DNA of 64,000 nt from Comamonas sp. B21-038 (GCF_022387135.1 NZ_CP092462.1:3658001-3722000), one strand, 5' to 3'; positions 8,881 through 18,619 are shown, counted from the first letter of the stretch. Numbers and translations are program-made. Notes: generated by a model from the letters alone, not told the origin.

Positions 8881-11037
8881 ATGTCAAGGTTTTCAATGCA
8901 GAAAATGGGATGGCGTCTTGTATTTTTGGGGTTTTGGATTGTTTTCGGATTGGTGTACATCGGCAACACCTGGTCGCCTTCCTCCTATGCATATACGCTG
9001 AAGACACACTACGGCTACCAGAATATCGAGCCCGCGCTAGGTAAGGCAAGATCCATCCGTGCGGATGAATGGGCCGTAGTTACGCCACTGACGCAAGCTG
9101 CGGTCCGCAATGACTTCGAGCGCTATAACAAAACATCGCTCTACCAAGAGGATTTGCGCATCAACTATGGCTTGCCCATCGCAGATTGGGGCATGGCATT
9201 CAAACCCACGATGTGGCTTTACGGCTTGGTGAACCCGGCGTATGCATACTCGTTCCACTGGTTTGCCATATTTGCGCTCTTCATCACGGGCTACGCGCTC
9301 CTGTTCAAACGCTTTGGTGCCAGCAATACCACCGCCCTACTTCTGTCGTTTGGCCTGTATTTCACCGGATTCAGCCAGTTCTGGTGGAACGAGAAGGGCC
9401 CTATCATTGCGATATTCCCATGGGTCATCATGCCCTTCTGGCTGAATTTACGCTTGCACTGGCAGCTTATCTGGTTCTATTACGCGGCCGTCTTCTGGCT
9501 GCTGACCAACTTCTACCCGCCAGTTCAGATTTCGCTCGCCTTTGTGGGCCTGGTGCTCTTGGTCGCTGGCAAGCCCCGACTCTTTCAGCCGCGCACCCTT
9601 GTCTGGGTAGGCCTTGCCGCAGCCTTGGCCGCCGGCACAGTGGGTCTGTATCTCTACGACTATCTCTCGGCCACCAGTGCCACCATTTATCCGGGAAGCC
9701 GACACTCCATGGGCGGCGGGGTCGGCGATCGCTTCATGCTCTCGTGGATCTTCCCGTCAATCAATTTCAGCTGGGTTTACAACAGCCTGATTGGCCTCAA
9801 CATGAGCGAGATCGGAACCGTAGGGATGTATTACTACGTCGCTGTGCTGTTCTTCCTCGATTACCGGAATATGGCTGCGCTTTGGAGTAATACCAGCAAG
9901 CGCAGAATATTCCTGGTATTGCTCGCAGGGTTCATGGTTCAGTTTGTCTGGATGGTGCTGCCAATCCCTTCAGTATTTGGCAAAGTACTGCTGTGGGACC
10001 ATGTGGAGCCAGCACGCATGCAGTACGCAAGCGGCGTCTTGTTGACGATCATCGTCTTGTACGCAGCCAATGCGCTGGGTTTGGCCTTGTCGCTCGGCCG
10101 CCTGCTTGCGCTCTGCGCCTTCGTCCTTGCGGGCTGGTGGGTCTTCAAGCATCCGCTAGGCGCCAAGCGGGCCGAAGACCTGTTTTTCCTGTTCCCGCTG
10201 ATCGTTCTGTACCTGCTTGCACGCAAGCGCAAAATTCAGAGCCATGAAGCGTTGGCGTTGGCCTCACTGGTGTTTGGAGCGGTTCTGTTTGGGCGCTTCA
10301 ATCCTTTGCAGTCGGCCTGGCCCATCTTCAACCTGCAACCCAATGCAGTGGTCAAATACTTGCAAGAGCAAGAAAAGAACAACGATGGCGTTCTGGTATT
10401 TCCGCACCTGCATGCGGCAACGGCCAATGGTCTGGGGTTTCGCTCCCTCAGCCATACGAATGCCGTGCCACCAATGGCATTTTGGAATAAGCACTTTGCA
10501 GATATTCCTGCAGAAGAGCGCAATCTGATCTTCAACCGCTATGCGCATGTGGTCCCTGATCTGATGCCTCTTCCGCGTCTCCAACAGACCGATGCAGTGC
10601 AGGTACCGATGGACCGGTTTATGCAAATTGCGCATGCGGATTTGGTGATCGGCTATCCTGACACACTTCCCGCCGATGGAGGCTTTGAGCGAAGTGCCCA
10701 ATATCCAAATGCCTTGGTGCTTCATGGCTGGGCTGGCTGGACGAGTGAGCCCGACGCGCATGGAATGGAAGTCATCACAGAGCCCACCACTGAAGGACGT
10801 ATTCAGCTGACCCCAATAGTTCGTCCGGATCTTCCGCATAACACCCAAAACAGAGTGTCGGTACTGAATGGCTTCAAGATCATGCTCCCCCATCCAGACC
10901 AAGCGCCTCCTCGTTGCATCACACTGATTTCATGGGACAAACGCACTGGAGAACGCAAACTGCTGAACAATCCTTCCGATGTGCCTTCATGCGCCGCCCA
11001 TGTCATAGCGTCGTCAAGCCTTGGCAGAGCGCCATGA
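8881..11037 (+). CDS. Large polytopic membrane protein, GT-C/DUF7657-like
   Basis: A 718-residue membrane protein with many hydrophobic segments and a C-terminal soluble domain from about residue 500. The first periplasmic loop carries ARSIRADEWAVVTPLTQAA, with an Asp-Glu pair placed as in GT-C enzymes, followed by FGLYFTGFSQFWWNEKGP. This resembles large uncharacterised membrane proteins (DUF7657-like) found in surface polysaccharide loci. The frame is open from a TTG at 8848, but ATG at 8881 is the first ATG and is preferred; no clear Shine-Dalgarno separates them. It lies between the two paralogous GT-C-like genes, same strand, with a 57-nt gap upstream. Function is inferred from context only. 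Confidence 0.7.
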   Translation: MSRFSMQKMGWRLVFLGFWIVFGLVYIGNTWSPSSYAYTLKTHYGYQNIEPALGKARSIRADEWAVVTPLTQAAVRNDFERYNKTSLYQEDLRINYGLPIADWGMAFKPTMWLYGLVNPAYAYSFHWFAIFALFITGYALLFKRFGASNTTALLLSFGLYFTGFSQFWWNEKGPIIAIFPWVIMPFWLNLRLHWQLIWFYYAAVFWLLTNFYPPVQISLAFVGLVLLVAGKPRLFQPRTLVWVGLAAALAAGTVGLYLYDYLSATSATIYPGSRHSMGGGVGDRFMLSWIFPSINFSWVYNSLIGLNMSEIGTVGMYYYVAVLFFLDYRNMAALWSNTSKRRIFLVLLAGFMVQFVWMVLPIPSVFGKVLLWDHVEPARMQYASGVLLTIIVLYAANALGLALSLGRLLALCAFVLAGWWVFKHPLGAKRAEDLFFLFPLIVLYLLARKRKIQSHEALALASLVFGAVLFGRFNPLQSAWPIFNLQPNAVVKYLQEQEKNNDGVLVFPHLHAATANGLGFRSLSHTNAVPPMAFWNKHFADIPAEERNLIFNRYAHVVPDLMPLPRLQQTDAVQVPMDRFMQIAHADLVIGYPDTLPADGGFERSAQYPNALVLHGWAGWTSEPDAHGMEVITEPTTEGRIQLTPIVRPDLPHNTQNRVSVLNGFKIMLPHPDQAPPRCITLISWDKRTGERKLLNNPSDVPSCAAHVIASSSLGRAP

Positions 11038-11201
11038 TGCTTACGGCTTAGAAGACTCCTGTTGACGCTACAAAACTCTGATAAAGCTCGCTTGGTTCTT
11101 TTACGAGACATGCTCATGGAAATGGAGCCAGACAGTTGTATGTCAGAATCCGCACCGAACAAACCAAGTCGGATTGGCAAGAGTCACGGGCACTGATATT
11201 T

Positions 11202-11222
11202 CACTAATGACGCCCATTAGTG
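11202..11222. repeat. Perfect 8-bp inverted repeat upstream of GT-C-like gene B
   Basis: CACTAATG and CATTAGTG flank ACGCC. It lies in the 285-bp gap before the gene at 11323. No T-run follows directly, so an operator or short RNA hairpin is more likely than a terminator. Confidence 0.5.
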
Positions 11223-11322
11223 CTTCACTTGACTTCGCTCTTTTTTACTTTTTCTGAGCCCATGCTGCGCAGAGCCGCGCCCCCCAAGAAACTAGCGTCA
11301 GAAGCCAGCAATCACGAGATAA

Positions 11323-13047
11323 ATGACAGACAAGAATTTGACGCTACCGCGTAGCCATCTCTACACCCTTCTCACGCTAGCGGTCCTGTCGCTGTGGCTG
11401 CGCATGGCGTTTCCCGTTTTTGCAGTGGGATGGGCGTCGCACGACGATTTGCTCTTCGTGCATTTGGCTGCCGAAATAGGCAGGGGCAGCTGGCTAGGTC
11501 ACTACGACAACCTGACACATGCCAAAGGCGTTGGCTACCCGCTGTTCTTGCTGCTCAACCACGCAACCGCGCTGCCCTTGAAGTTCTCCGAGCATGCGCT
11601 TTATTTGGCATCTGCAGGATTTTTTGCCTATATAGCCGGCCAGTTGCTGCGATCACGCAACTTGGTACTGGTGATGTTTGCGGTGCTGGCCTTCCAACCA
11701 GCAGCCTGGATGGAGCAATCCGGCGCAAGGGTGATGCGTGAGGGTATTTATATCTCGCAGACCTTGTTCTTGCTGGCGCTGGGCGTTCGCTGTTGGTTGC
11801 TAGCCGATGCCAGCTTGGCGCCTGCAGCACAACTCCGTCTGCGCTGGCCATCGCTGCTGGCAATGGGATGTGTGGGGGGTTGGTTCTGGCTGACCCGTGA
11901 AGAAGGCGTGTGGCTGCTGCCCGCACTAGGGCTGATGCTGGGCTACTACTTGTGGATCCAACGCAAGGCCCTAAGCGCCTGGAAGGCCTTGCTGGCTTAC
12001 ATGGCCTTGCCTGTGGTGATTGCGACATTGATGGTGGCTGCGGTTAATACGATCAACTACGTCAAGTACGGCGTCTACCGCAATAACGACTTTCGCTCCG
12101 CTGATTTTCTCTCCGGCTATGGCGCACTGACCCGTATACGCCATGACCACTGGCAACGCTATGTATTGTTCCCTAAAGATGCGCGAGAACGCGCCTACGC
12201 GATGAGCGCTGCTGCTCGCGAACTCAAGCCCTATTTCGAGGGCGAGCGTGGCGAAGGTTGGCGCAAAACCGGTTGCGAGCAGACTCAGACATCCCCATGC
12301 CCTGAAATCTTGTCCGGCTGGTTCATGTGGGCAGTTCGAGGTGCAGTGGAAGAAGCCGGCCATTACAGCAGTGCTAGAGAAGCCAGCAAGTTCTACCAAC
12401 GTTTGGCCCAAGAGATCGATGCAGGATGCAAGCTGCGCCCTGATGACTGCCTGCCCCCCCGCGCCACCATGCTGCCACCGTGGCGAGAACAGTATGCCTG
12501 GGACTCTGCCAAAGCCACTTGGGAGGTGTTTGGCACCTTGGCGAATTTGGATCGGGGTACGCTCAAGTCATATCAAAGCCTGGGCTCCCCCCTGCATCTG
12601 AAGCTGTTTGACGTGGTGACCAACGGCCCGCTAGCACCCACGGCTGACAGTCCCGTTTTTGAGATGGACATGACCTCACCTCGGGACAAATTGCGTTGGG
12701 GATTGGCGCAAGTTATAGCTACCACCATGAGCAAAATCTCGGAAGTGGGTCTACCTCTATCCTTTGCCATCTGGTTAGTTTGGTCAGCAAGCACGCTATT
12801 CCAATGGATCAGGCGCGGATCTCTTCCCAATGGAGCCTGGCTATTAACTACCGTGATGGCCGCAGCCATCGTCACCCGTATAACATTGCTAGGTATTTTG
12901 GAAGCCACTTCCATCCCCAGCAACTACATTCTGTATATCTTCCCAGCGGTTCCTTTGTCGCTGGCGATGCAGGTCCTGGTCGTCTGGCAGGTTGCAGGCA
13001 TGCTGCGCTCCAAACTCAAACACGGGCACAATGCGGCAGCCGTGTGA
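11323..13047 (+). CDS. GT-C-like polytopic membrane protein B (paralogue of A)
   Basis: A 574-residue membrane protein and full-length paralogue of the one at 7102-8823. Shared blocks include MAFPVFAVGWASHDDLLFV, GYGALTRIRHDHWQRYVLF, QTSPCPEILSGWFMWA and LLGILEATSIPSNYILY. The acidic pair in the first loop and the Cys-rich hydrophilic loop are both kept, so both copies look functional. The start has GAGAT a few bases upstream. The gene is followed after 23 nt by the GtrB-like transferase, so the two are probably cotranscribed. The two copies may act on different positions or acceptors; that is inference. Confidence 0.75.
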   Translation: MTDKNLTLPRSHLYTLLTLAVLSLWLRMAFPVFAVGWASHDDLLFVHLAAEIGRGSWLGHYDNLTHAKGVGYPLFLLLNHATALPLKFSEHALYLASAGFFAYIAGQLLRSRNLVLVMFAVLAFQPAAWMEQSGARVMREGIYISQTLFLLALGVRCWLLADASLAPAAQLRLRWPSLLAMGCVGGWFWLTREEGVWLLPALGLMLGYYLWIQRKALSAWKALLAYMALPVVIATLMVAAVNTINYVKYGVYRNNDFRSADFLSGYGALTRIRHDHWQRYVLFPKDARERAYAMSAAARELKPYFEGERGEGWRKTGCEQTQTSPCPEILSGWFMWAVRGAVEEAGHYSSAREASKFYQRLAQEIDAGCKLRPDDCLPPRATMLPPWREQYAWDSAKATWEVFGTLANLDRGTLKSYQSLGSPLHLKLFDVVTNGPLAPTADSPVFEMDMTSPRDKLRWGLAQVIATTMSKISEVGLPLSFAIWLVWSASTLFQWIRRGSLPNGAWLLTTVMAAAIVTRITLLGILEATSIPSNYILYIFPAVPLSLAMQVLVVWQVAGMLRSKLKHGHNAAAV

Positions 13048-13070
13048 ATGATTAAAAAATAATTTCTGAC

Positions 13071-14045
13071 ATGACCGAATTCCCATCCAGCCTCTACCGC
13101 AACCAGCGCATCGCCGTCATCCTCCCCTGCCACAACGAAGAGCTGACCGTACGCCCCGTGGTGGAAGGCTTTCGGCAGGCGTTGCCAGAGGCGGAGATCT
13201 ACATTTTCAACAACCTCTCGACGGACCGCACTGCCGAGATCGCCCTGGAAGTAGGCGCGCATCTGCGCAATGTCAATCTGAAGGGCAAAGGCAATGTGGT
13301 GCGCCGCATGTTTGCCGATGTGGATGCCGATATCTATGTGATGGCCGATGGCGACGCGACCTACCACGCGCCTTCGGCACGCAAGCTCATCGACATGTTG
13401 ATTGACCAGCAGCTGGACATGGTGGTGGGCGCGCGCGTGGAGGTCGAACCCGCACCGGGCGACACAGGTATCACCTACCGTCCCGGCCATCGCTGGGGCA
13501 ACAAGCTGTTGACGGGTACAGTGCAGCAGATTTTTGGCGGCAGTTTCCGTGACATGCTCTCAGGCTACCGGGTGTTCTCGCGGCGCTATGTCAAATCCTT
13601 CCCTGCGCATTCGCATGGCTTCGAGATCGAGACCGAGCTGAATGTCCATGCGCTGGAGCTGCGCATGCCTTGTACCGAGGTCGATACGCCTTACGGCGCC
13701 CGGCCTGAGGGCTCCGCCAGCAAGCTGTCGACCTACCGCGATGGCTGGCGCATCCTCAAGACCATTGGCCGCCTAGTAGTCAGCGAGAAGCCCCTGCAGT
13801 TCTTCGGCTGGCTGGGCGCTGCGCTGGCACTGATCGCCATTGCACTGGCCGTTCCCATATTGGTGGAGTACAGCCACACGGGCATGGTGCGGCGCTTTCC
13901 CACCTTGGGTTTGGTAACCGCCATGATGGTTTGCGGAGGCGTATCCTTTGTCACCGGCCTGATCCTGCAAGCCATTACCTTGACGCGGCGCGAGATCAAG
14001 CAGTTTGCATACCTGGCATCCGTGGCCAATACACCGAGCAAGTGA
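13071..14045 (+). CDS. Polyprenyl-phosphate glycosyltransferase, GT2 family (GtrB-like)
   Basis: This 324-residue GT2 enzyme should transfer a sugar from a nucleotide donor to a polyprenyl phosphate at the cytoplasmic face. The Rossmann-like start AVILPCHNEE, the DGD metal site at residues 93-95 and the acceptor region YRPGHRWGNKLL with a following DMLSGYRVFSRR motif are as in GtrB/DPM-type enzymes. Two C-terminal membrane helices (about residues 240-310) fit the GtrB architecture. The TGA overlaps the ATG of the GtrA-like gene (TGATG), so they are coupled. The sugar is not determinable. Confidence 0.88.
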   Translation: MTEFPSSLYRNQRIAVILPCHNEELTVRPVVEGFRQALPEAEIYIFNNLSTDRTAEIALEVGAHLRNVNLKGKGNVVRRMFADVDADIYVMADGDATYHAPSARKLIDMLIDQQLDMVVGARVEVEPAPGDTGITYRPGHRWGNKLLTGTVQQIFGGSFRDMLSGYRVFSRRYVKSFPAHSHGFEIETELNVHALELRMPCTEVDTPYGARPEGSASKLSTYRDGWRILKTIGRLVVSEKPLQFFGWLGAALALIAIALAVPILVEYSHTGMVRRFPTLGLVTAMMVCGGVSFVTGLILQAITLTRREIKQFAYLASVANTPSK

Positions 14046-14452
14046 TGGATATCAAGATCAAGCGCTCGGTGCTCTGGTTTCTGATCGCCGGTTCGCTCGC
14101 TTTTGTTGTTGATGTAGCGGTGCTGACCTTGCTGCGGGATACGCTGGGGGTGTATGCCGCAAGAGCCGTATCATTCTGGCTGGCCGCTACCACCACTTGG
14201 CTGATCAATCGCAATATCTCGTTTGCGGGCCGCAGCGCTTCCGGGGGCCTACTGACTGAGTACCTGCGCTATCTGGGCCTGATGCTGGGCGGAGGCGCAG
14301 TCAACTTGGCGGTTTACTCGTTGCTGGCCTGGATCTTTCCCCAAGGCCCGCAGTGGCTGATGCTGTATGTAGCAGCCGGTACCCTCGTCGCGATGACGGT
14401 GAACTACCTCAGCATGACCCGGCTGCTATACCGCCAGCGCAGCGAACAGTGA
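14045..14452 (+). CDS. GtrA-family membrane protein (putative polyprenyl-P-sugar flippase)
   Basis: A 135-residue protein with four membrane helices and the GtrA signature pattern: FLIAGSLAFVVDVAVLTLL at the start, then WLINRNISFAG and a terminal MTVNYLSMTRLLYR. GtrA proteins are thought to move polyprenyl-P-linked sugars across the inner membrane. It overlaps the upstream GT2 gene by one base, the classical gtrA/gtrB pairing though in B-A order. Together with the GT-C-like proteins this makes the three-part glycan-modification logic: load, flip, transfer. Confidence 0.87.
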   Translation: MDIKIKRSVLWFLIAGSLAFVVDVAVLTLLRDTLGVYAARAVSFWLAATTTWLINRNISFAGRSASGGLLTEYLRYLGLMLGGGAVNLAVYSLLAWIFPQGPQWLMLYVAAGTLVAMTVNYLSMTRLLYRQRSEQ

Positions 14453-14530
14453 GCTTACCCAGCTGGCTAAGGCTTGCACCGAATGCATCTTGCCAGCACA
14501 TGCAAGACAAATTCTTAGACTGAAGCACGC

Positions 14531-15538
14531 ATGAAACCGCAGCGCCTGCACCAGGCCAATAATTTTGACGCACTGCGCTTGGCGGCTGCCTTGGCCGTGC
14601 TGTTCAGCCACCAGTATCCGGTGACGGGGACTACACCGCCTGAATGGATGAATGTGGCCATGGTAGGTGGTGTCGCCGTGATGGCTTTCTTTGTTATCAG
14701 CGGCTACCTGGTGACGCTCAGCTGGTTTTCGCAGCCACGCTTGTGGGTGTTTTGTGCCAAGCGCGCGCTGCGCATCTGGCCGGCCTTGGCTGCGGTCGTA
14801 CTGCTGGCCATATTTGTGCTGGGCCCAAGCCTGACGACGCTAGCTCTGCGCGATTACTTCCATCACCCCATGACCTGGGACTATCTGCACAACATGCTGC
14901 TGCAGATTCGCTGGAGCCTGCCTGGGGTTTTTGAGAACAATGCCTTGCCTCATACGGTGAACGGATCGCTATGGACCATTCCCATGGAGGTGAGCTGCTA
15001 TGCCGTACTGGCTGCAGCCGGGGTTTTGGGTTTGTTGCGCTGGCGTTGGGTATGGGCTTTCTGCTGCCTTGGCTATCTGCTGTGGTTCCTCACCCAAATG
15101 ACCATGGACCTGCGGGGCGTCATGACGCACTGGTGGGAGTTTCCTGCGTATTTTGTCTTTGGGTCGCTGATCGCTACTGTCAGCGACTGGTTTTTGCGCT
15201 ACCGCCTGGCCTGTTGCGCTGCAGCCTGTGTTGCCGGCGGGCTGCTGTGGGCATGCGGCTTCAGCTATTCGGCATTGCTGCTGTTTCTGCCCGCCGTTCT
15301 GGTGGGCGTGGGCACCCTGTCCTGGCCCGTGCTTCGCCAGGCAGGAGGCTGGGGTGATGTATCGTACGGGGTTTATCTGTACGCTTTCCCGGTCCAACAG
15401 ACGGTTCGCTATCTCTGGCCTGAATGGGGTTTTGCCAGCAGTCTGGCACTGGTGACGGTGCTGACCTTGCTGGCCGGCTGGCTGTCCTGGCAGTTGGTAG
15501 AGGCGCCCACCCTTCGCCTCAAACGCTTTTTACGCTAA
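14531..15538 (+). CDS. Acyltransferase family (acyltransferase-3) membrane protein, paralogue
   Basis: A 335-residue polytopic acyltransferase-3 protein, homologous end to end with the one at 3347-4363. It has NNFDALRLAAALAVLFSHQY with the conserved His, VAVMAFFVISGYLVTLSW, AKRALRIWPALAAVVLL, VNGSLWTIPMEV and terminal LRLKRFLR. Such proteins add acyl groups to envelope sugars. It lies 78 nt after the GtrA-like gene and 21 nt before a HAD phosphatase, so it is probably part of the glycan operon. Substrate unknown. Confidence 0.87.
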   Translation: MKPQRLHQANNFDALRLAAALAVLFSHQYPVTGTTPPEWMNVAMVGGVAVMAFFVISGYLVTLSWFSQPRLWVFCAKRALRIWPALAAVVLLAIFVLGPSLTTLALRDYFHHPMTWDYLHNMLLQIRWSLPGVFENNALPHTVNGSLWTIPMEVSCYAVLAAAGVLGLLRWRWVWAFCCLGYLLWFLTQMTMDLRGVMTHWWEFPAYFVFGSLIATVSDWFLRYRLACCAAACVAGGLLWACGFSYSALLLFLPAVLVGVGTLSWPVLRQAGGWGDVSYGVYLYAFPVQQTVRYLWPEWGFASSLALVTVLTLLAGWLSWQLVEAPTLRLKRFLR

Positions 15539-15559
15539 CCTCTCGCTGTTTCCTTCTCT

Positions 15560-16342
15560 ATGCTTGCTCTGAACCAATGGCAGCCGGCCACCCCCATCCT
15601 CGGCCTGCTGACCGATATCGACGACACCCTGACCACAGAGGGCGCCGTCCCTGACAACGTGGTGCAGGCCATCGCTGCCCTCAAGGCCAAGGGCCTGGCC
15701 GTGATCCCCATCACCGGCCGGCCGGTAGGCTGGAGCGAGCCCTTTGCCGCTGCCTGGCCGGTTGATGCCATCGTGGCCGAGAACGGTGCCGTGGCGCTGC
15801 GCCGCAATGCCAGCGGCGGACTGGACAAGCTCTACCAGCAGGACGAAGCCACGCGCGTCGCCAACTTTGCGAAGATGCAGGCGGTGCTCGCGCAGATCGA
15901 GCAGACGGTGCCGGGTGCGCAGCGCGCCACCGATTCGGCCGGGCGCGAATGCGATATTGCCGTGGACCACAGCGAGTTCACGCAGATGCCGCAGGCCGAT
16001 ATCGACCGCTGTGTGGCGCTGATGCAGGCGGCCGGCATGAATGCCACCGTCAGCTCCATCCATATCAATGGCTGGTTTGGCGGGCACAACAAGCTCGAAG
16101 GCGCGCGCTGGATCGTCAAGACCTTATTCGGTCGCGATCTGGACGCGGAAATCGGGCAGTGGTGCTATATCGGCGACTCCACCAATGACCAGCTGATGTT
16201 CCAGCATTTCGACAACAGCTTTGGCGTGGCCAATATCGAGCGCTTTGTGCCCCAGCTGCAGCACCTGCCGCGCTATGTGACGCGCGGCGAGCGCGGCGCT
16301 GGCTTTATCGAGCTGGCCGAACGCATCTGCGCGCTGAAGTAA
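15560..16342 (+). CDS. HAD-IIB family sugar-phosphatase-like hydrolase
   Basis: A 260-residue HAD-superfamily phosphatase. Motif I is TDIDDTLT with nucleophile Asp19 and acid/base Asp21; motif II is ITGRP; the late motif GDSTNDQLMFQHF supplies the metal-binding acidic residues. This pattern fits class IIB (Cof/sucrose-phosphatase/mannosyl-3-phosphoglycerate-phosphatase type). It starts 21 nt after the acyltransferase and ends in a strong terminator, so it may close the glycan operon. The substrate is likely a phosphosugar but cannot be fixed. Confidence 0.8.
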   Translation: MLALNQWQPATPILGLLTDIDDTLTTEGAVPDNVVQAIAALKAKGLAVIPITGRPVGWSEPFAAAWPVDAIVAENGAVALRRNASGGLDKLYQQDEATRVANFAKMQAVLAQIEQTVPGAQRATDSAGRECDIAVDHSEFTQMPQADIDRCVALMQAAGMNATVSSIHINGWFGGHNKLEGARWIVKTLFGRDLDAEIGQWCYIGDSTNDQLMFQHFDNSFGVANIERFVPQLQHLPRYVTRGERGAGFIELAERICALK

Positions 16343-16378
16343 GCGCTGGGGCGGCGAACCGGCCGCCCCTGCACGGCA

Positions 16379-16415
16379 AAAACGCCCGCGGCACCTGAGG
16401 TGCAACGGGCGTTTT
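16379..16415. terminator. Bidirectional rho-independent terminator
   Basis: AAAACGCCCG pairs with CGGGCGTTTT, with a smaller hairpin GCACCTGAGGTGC inside the loop. It lies between convergent genes (HAD phosphatase on plus, TonB-domain lipoprotein on minus) and can serve both. Confidence 0.85.
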
Positions 16416-16449
16416 GTCATGCGGAACGCGTGGAAGCGCTATGTCTGCA

Positions 16450-16881
16450 TCAGGGCTTAAAGTCGAACTGCTGCTGCAGGATGACCTTCATCGGCTGGTT
16501 GTTCTTCATCGCAGGGCGGTACTTCCACTGGCGCACTGCGCGCTCCACCTCGGTCGCCATATCGCGGGAGGTGGTAGTCAGGGTCTTCACATCGCTGACG
16601 GCGCCATCAGTGTTGACGACGAACTGCACGCGCACGCTGGCCGGTTGGGGCTGGGCACCAGCCGGGTAAGGGAAACGGGGAGAGGCACCCGTCAGCAGCT
16701 GGGGCGCGGTGTCGCAAGCGTTGTCGGCACAGCCGGCCGCCACAGGGGCTGCATTGGCCGCAGGGGCGGTGGCCGCAGCAGCGGCAGCATCAGGGGTGGG
16801 AGCCGACTGGTTGGTGGCGCAGCCCGCCAGCAGTGCGGCAAGAACGGTGACAACGGCAGAACTGGTACGGATCAATGACAT
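16450..16881 (-). CDS. TonB C-terminal domain lipoprotein
   Basis: A 143-residue secreted lipoprotein. The N-terminus has a signal peptide ending in the lipobox LLAGC, then an Ala/Pro linker, then a TonB-type C-terminal domain: PASVRVQFVVNTDGAVSDVK, RDMATEVERAVRQWKYRPAM and VILQQQFDF. Unlike real TonB it has no N-terminal membrane anchor plus Pro-rich spacer, so it more likely acts as a stand-alone energy-transduction-like or scaffold domain in the periplasm. The frame is open far upstream, but only the ATG at 16881 gives a signal peptide. It is divergent from the dehydrogenase gene. Confidence 0.8.
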   Translation of the reverse strand: MSLIRTSSAVVTVLAALLAGCATNQSAPTPDAAAAAATAPAANAAPVAAGCADNACDTAPQLLTGASPRFPYPAGAQPQPASVRVQFVVNTDGAVSDVKTLTTTSRDMATEVERAVRQWKYRPAMKNNQPMKVILQQQFDFKP

Positions 16882-17170
16882 GGTCTGAAGCTTCCAAAAG
16901 TCTCGTGGTGGTGCGGCCCAGGCCAACCTGGCGTGCACAGGGCGCGGTACAACAACGCTGCCCGCGCAGCAAACCCCATGTTTTACCACGGGCCTGCGGC
17001 CCCATTGTGGAGAAATCCGGTACATGCCCGCTCCCGCATGTCGAAATTGCCGTGGGTGACTACGCGCATTGGCACTAGCGGTTAGGATTTGAAGTTGATC
17101 GCCTGCAGCCATCCTCCGGGCTGCCGGCGACGGCCCGACCACTGGATACCTCCAAGACACGCAAGGAAAA

Positions 17171-18619
17171 ATGGCAATGACCACTGCATATCCGGATACC
17201 CGACTGCTGATCAACAACGAATGGCAAGATGCCTCCGATGGCAAGACCATCGATGTGCTGAACCCGGCCACCGGCAAGCCCATCGGCAAGGTCGCTCATG
17301 CCACCAAGAAAGACATGGACCGTGCATTGGAAGCCGCTCAGGCGGGTTTCCTGGTCTGGCGTGCAACCCCTGCCATCGAGCGCGCCAACACCATGCGCCG
17401 TGCTGCCGCGCTGCTGCGTGAGCGTGCCGAGCAAATTGGCCGCCTGCTGACCCAGGAGCAAGGCAAGCCTTTTGCCGAAGCCAAGGGCGAAGTGCTCGCT
17501 GGCGCCGGCATCATCGAATGGTTTGCCGATGAAGGCCTGCGCGTCTATGGCCGCATCGTGCCCGCCCGCGTGCCCAATGTGCAGCAGCTGGTGATCAAGG
17601 AGCCGGTCGGCCCCATCGCCGCGTTCACGCCCTGGAACTTCCCGGTCAACCAGGTGGTGCGCAAGCTCGGCGCAGCGCTGGGCACCGGTTGCTCCTTCCT
17701 GCTGAAGGCGCCGGAAGAAACCCCCGCATCCCCTGCCGCGCTGCTGCAGTGCTTTGTCGATGCCGGCCTGCCCAAGGGCGTGCTGGGCCTGCTGTTCGGC
17801 TCGCCCGCCGAAATTTCCGAGTACCTGATCCCCCACCCGATCATCCGCAAGGTGACCTTCACCGGCTCCACCGCCGTGGGCAAGCAGCTGGCCGCACTGG
17901 CTGGCTCGCACATGAAGCGCGTGACGATGGAGCTGGGCGGCCACGCACCGGTGATCGTTGCAGAAGACGCCGATGTGGAACTGGCCGTCAAGGCCACCGC
18001 TGCGGCCAAGTTCCGCAATGCCGGTCAGGTCTGCATCTCGCCCACCCGGTTCCTGGTGCACGCCGATGTGAAGGACGCCTTTGTCAGCGCCTTCGTCAAG
18101 CACGCCGAAAGCCTGAAGCTGGGTGATGGCCTGAGCGACGGCACCACCCTGGGCCCCCTGGCCAATGCCCGCCGCCTGACTGCGATGGCCCAGGTCGTCG
18201 AAGACGCCGCCGCCAAGGGTGCCAAGGTCGCCACCGGTGGCGCACGCGTGGGCAGCGAAGGCAACTTCTTCGCCCCCACCATCCTGGCCGATGTGCCGAT
18301 GAACGCCTCGGTGTTCAACGACGAGCCCTTTGGCCCGATTGCCGCGATCCGCAGCTTTACGAAGCTCGAAGACGCGATCACCGAAGCCAACCGCCTGCCT
18401 TTCGGCCTGGCGGCCTACGCCTACACCCGTGCGTACAAGAACGTGCAGCTGCTGTCGAACCAGATCGAAGCGGGCATGGTCTGGATCAACCAGGCTGCCA
18501 CGCCAACGGCCGAGTTCCCCTTCGGCGGCGTGAAGGACTCCGGCTACGGCAGCGAAGGCGGCCCGGAAGCCATGGAGGCTTACCTGAACTCCAAGGCTGT
18601 GTCGATCACGGCGGTCTAA
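17171..18619 (+). CDS. NAD(P)-dependent succinate-semialdehyde-type aldehyde dehydrogenase
   Basis: A 482-residue aldehyde dehydrogenase. The cofactor region [28 protein letters not shown], general base Glu254 ([10 protein letters not shown]) and nucleophile Cys288 ([11 protein letters not shown]) are all intact, and the end is [14 protein letters not shown]. The whole resembles GabD-type succinate-semialdehyde dehydrogenases, which convert succinate semialdehyde to succinate, but closely related enzymes use other semialdehydes. AAGGAAAA lies just upstream of the ATG. It stands alone and ends in a very strong terminator. Confidence 0.88.
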   Translation: MAMTTAYPDTRLLINNEWQDASDGKTIDVLNPATGKPIGKVAHATKKDMDRALEAAQAGFLVWRATPAIERANTMRRAAALLRERAEQIGRLLTQEQGKPFAEAKGEVLAGAGIIEWFADEGLRVYGRIVPARVPNVQQLVIKEPVGPIAAFTPWNFPVNQVVRKLGAALGTGCSFLLKAPEETPASPAALLQCFVDAGLPKGVLGLLFGSPAEISEYLIPHPIIRKVTFTGSTAVGKQLAALAGSHMKRVTMELGGHAPVIVAEDADVELAVKATAAAKFRNAGQVCISPTRFLVHADVKDAFVSAFVKHAESLKLGDGLSDGTTLGPLANARRLTAMAQVVEDAAAKGAKVATGGARVGSEGNFFAPTILADVPMNASVFNDEPFGPIAAIRSFTKLEDAITEANRLPFGLAAYAYTRAYKNVQLLSNQIEAGMVWINQAATPTAEFPFGGVKDSGYGSEGGPEAMEAYLNSKAVSITAV

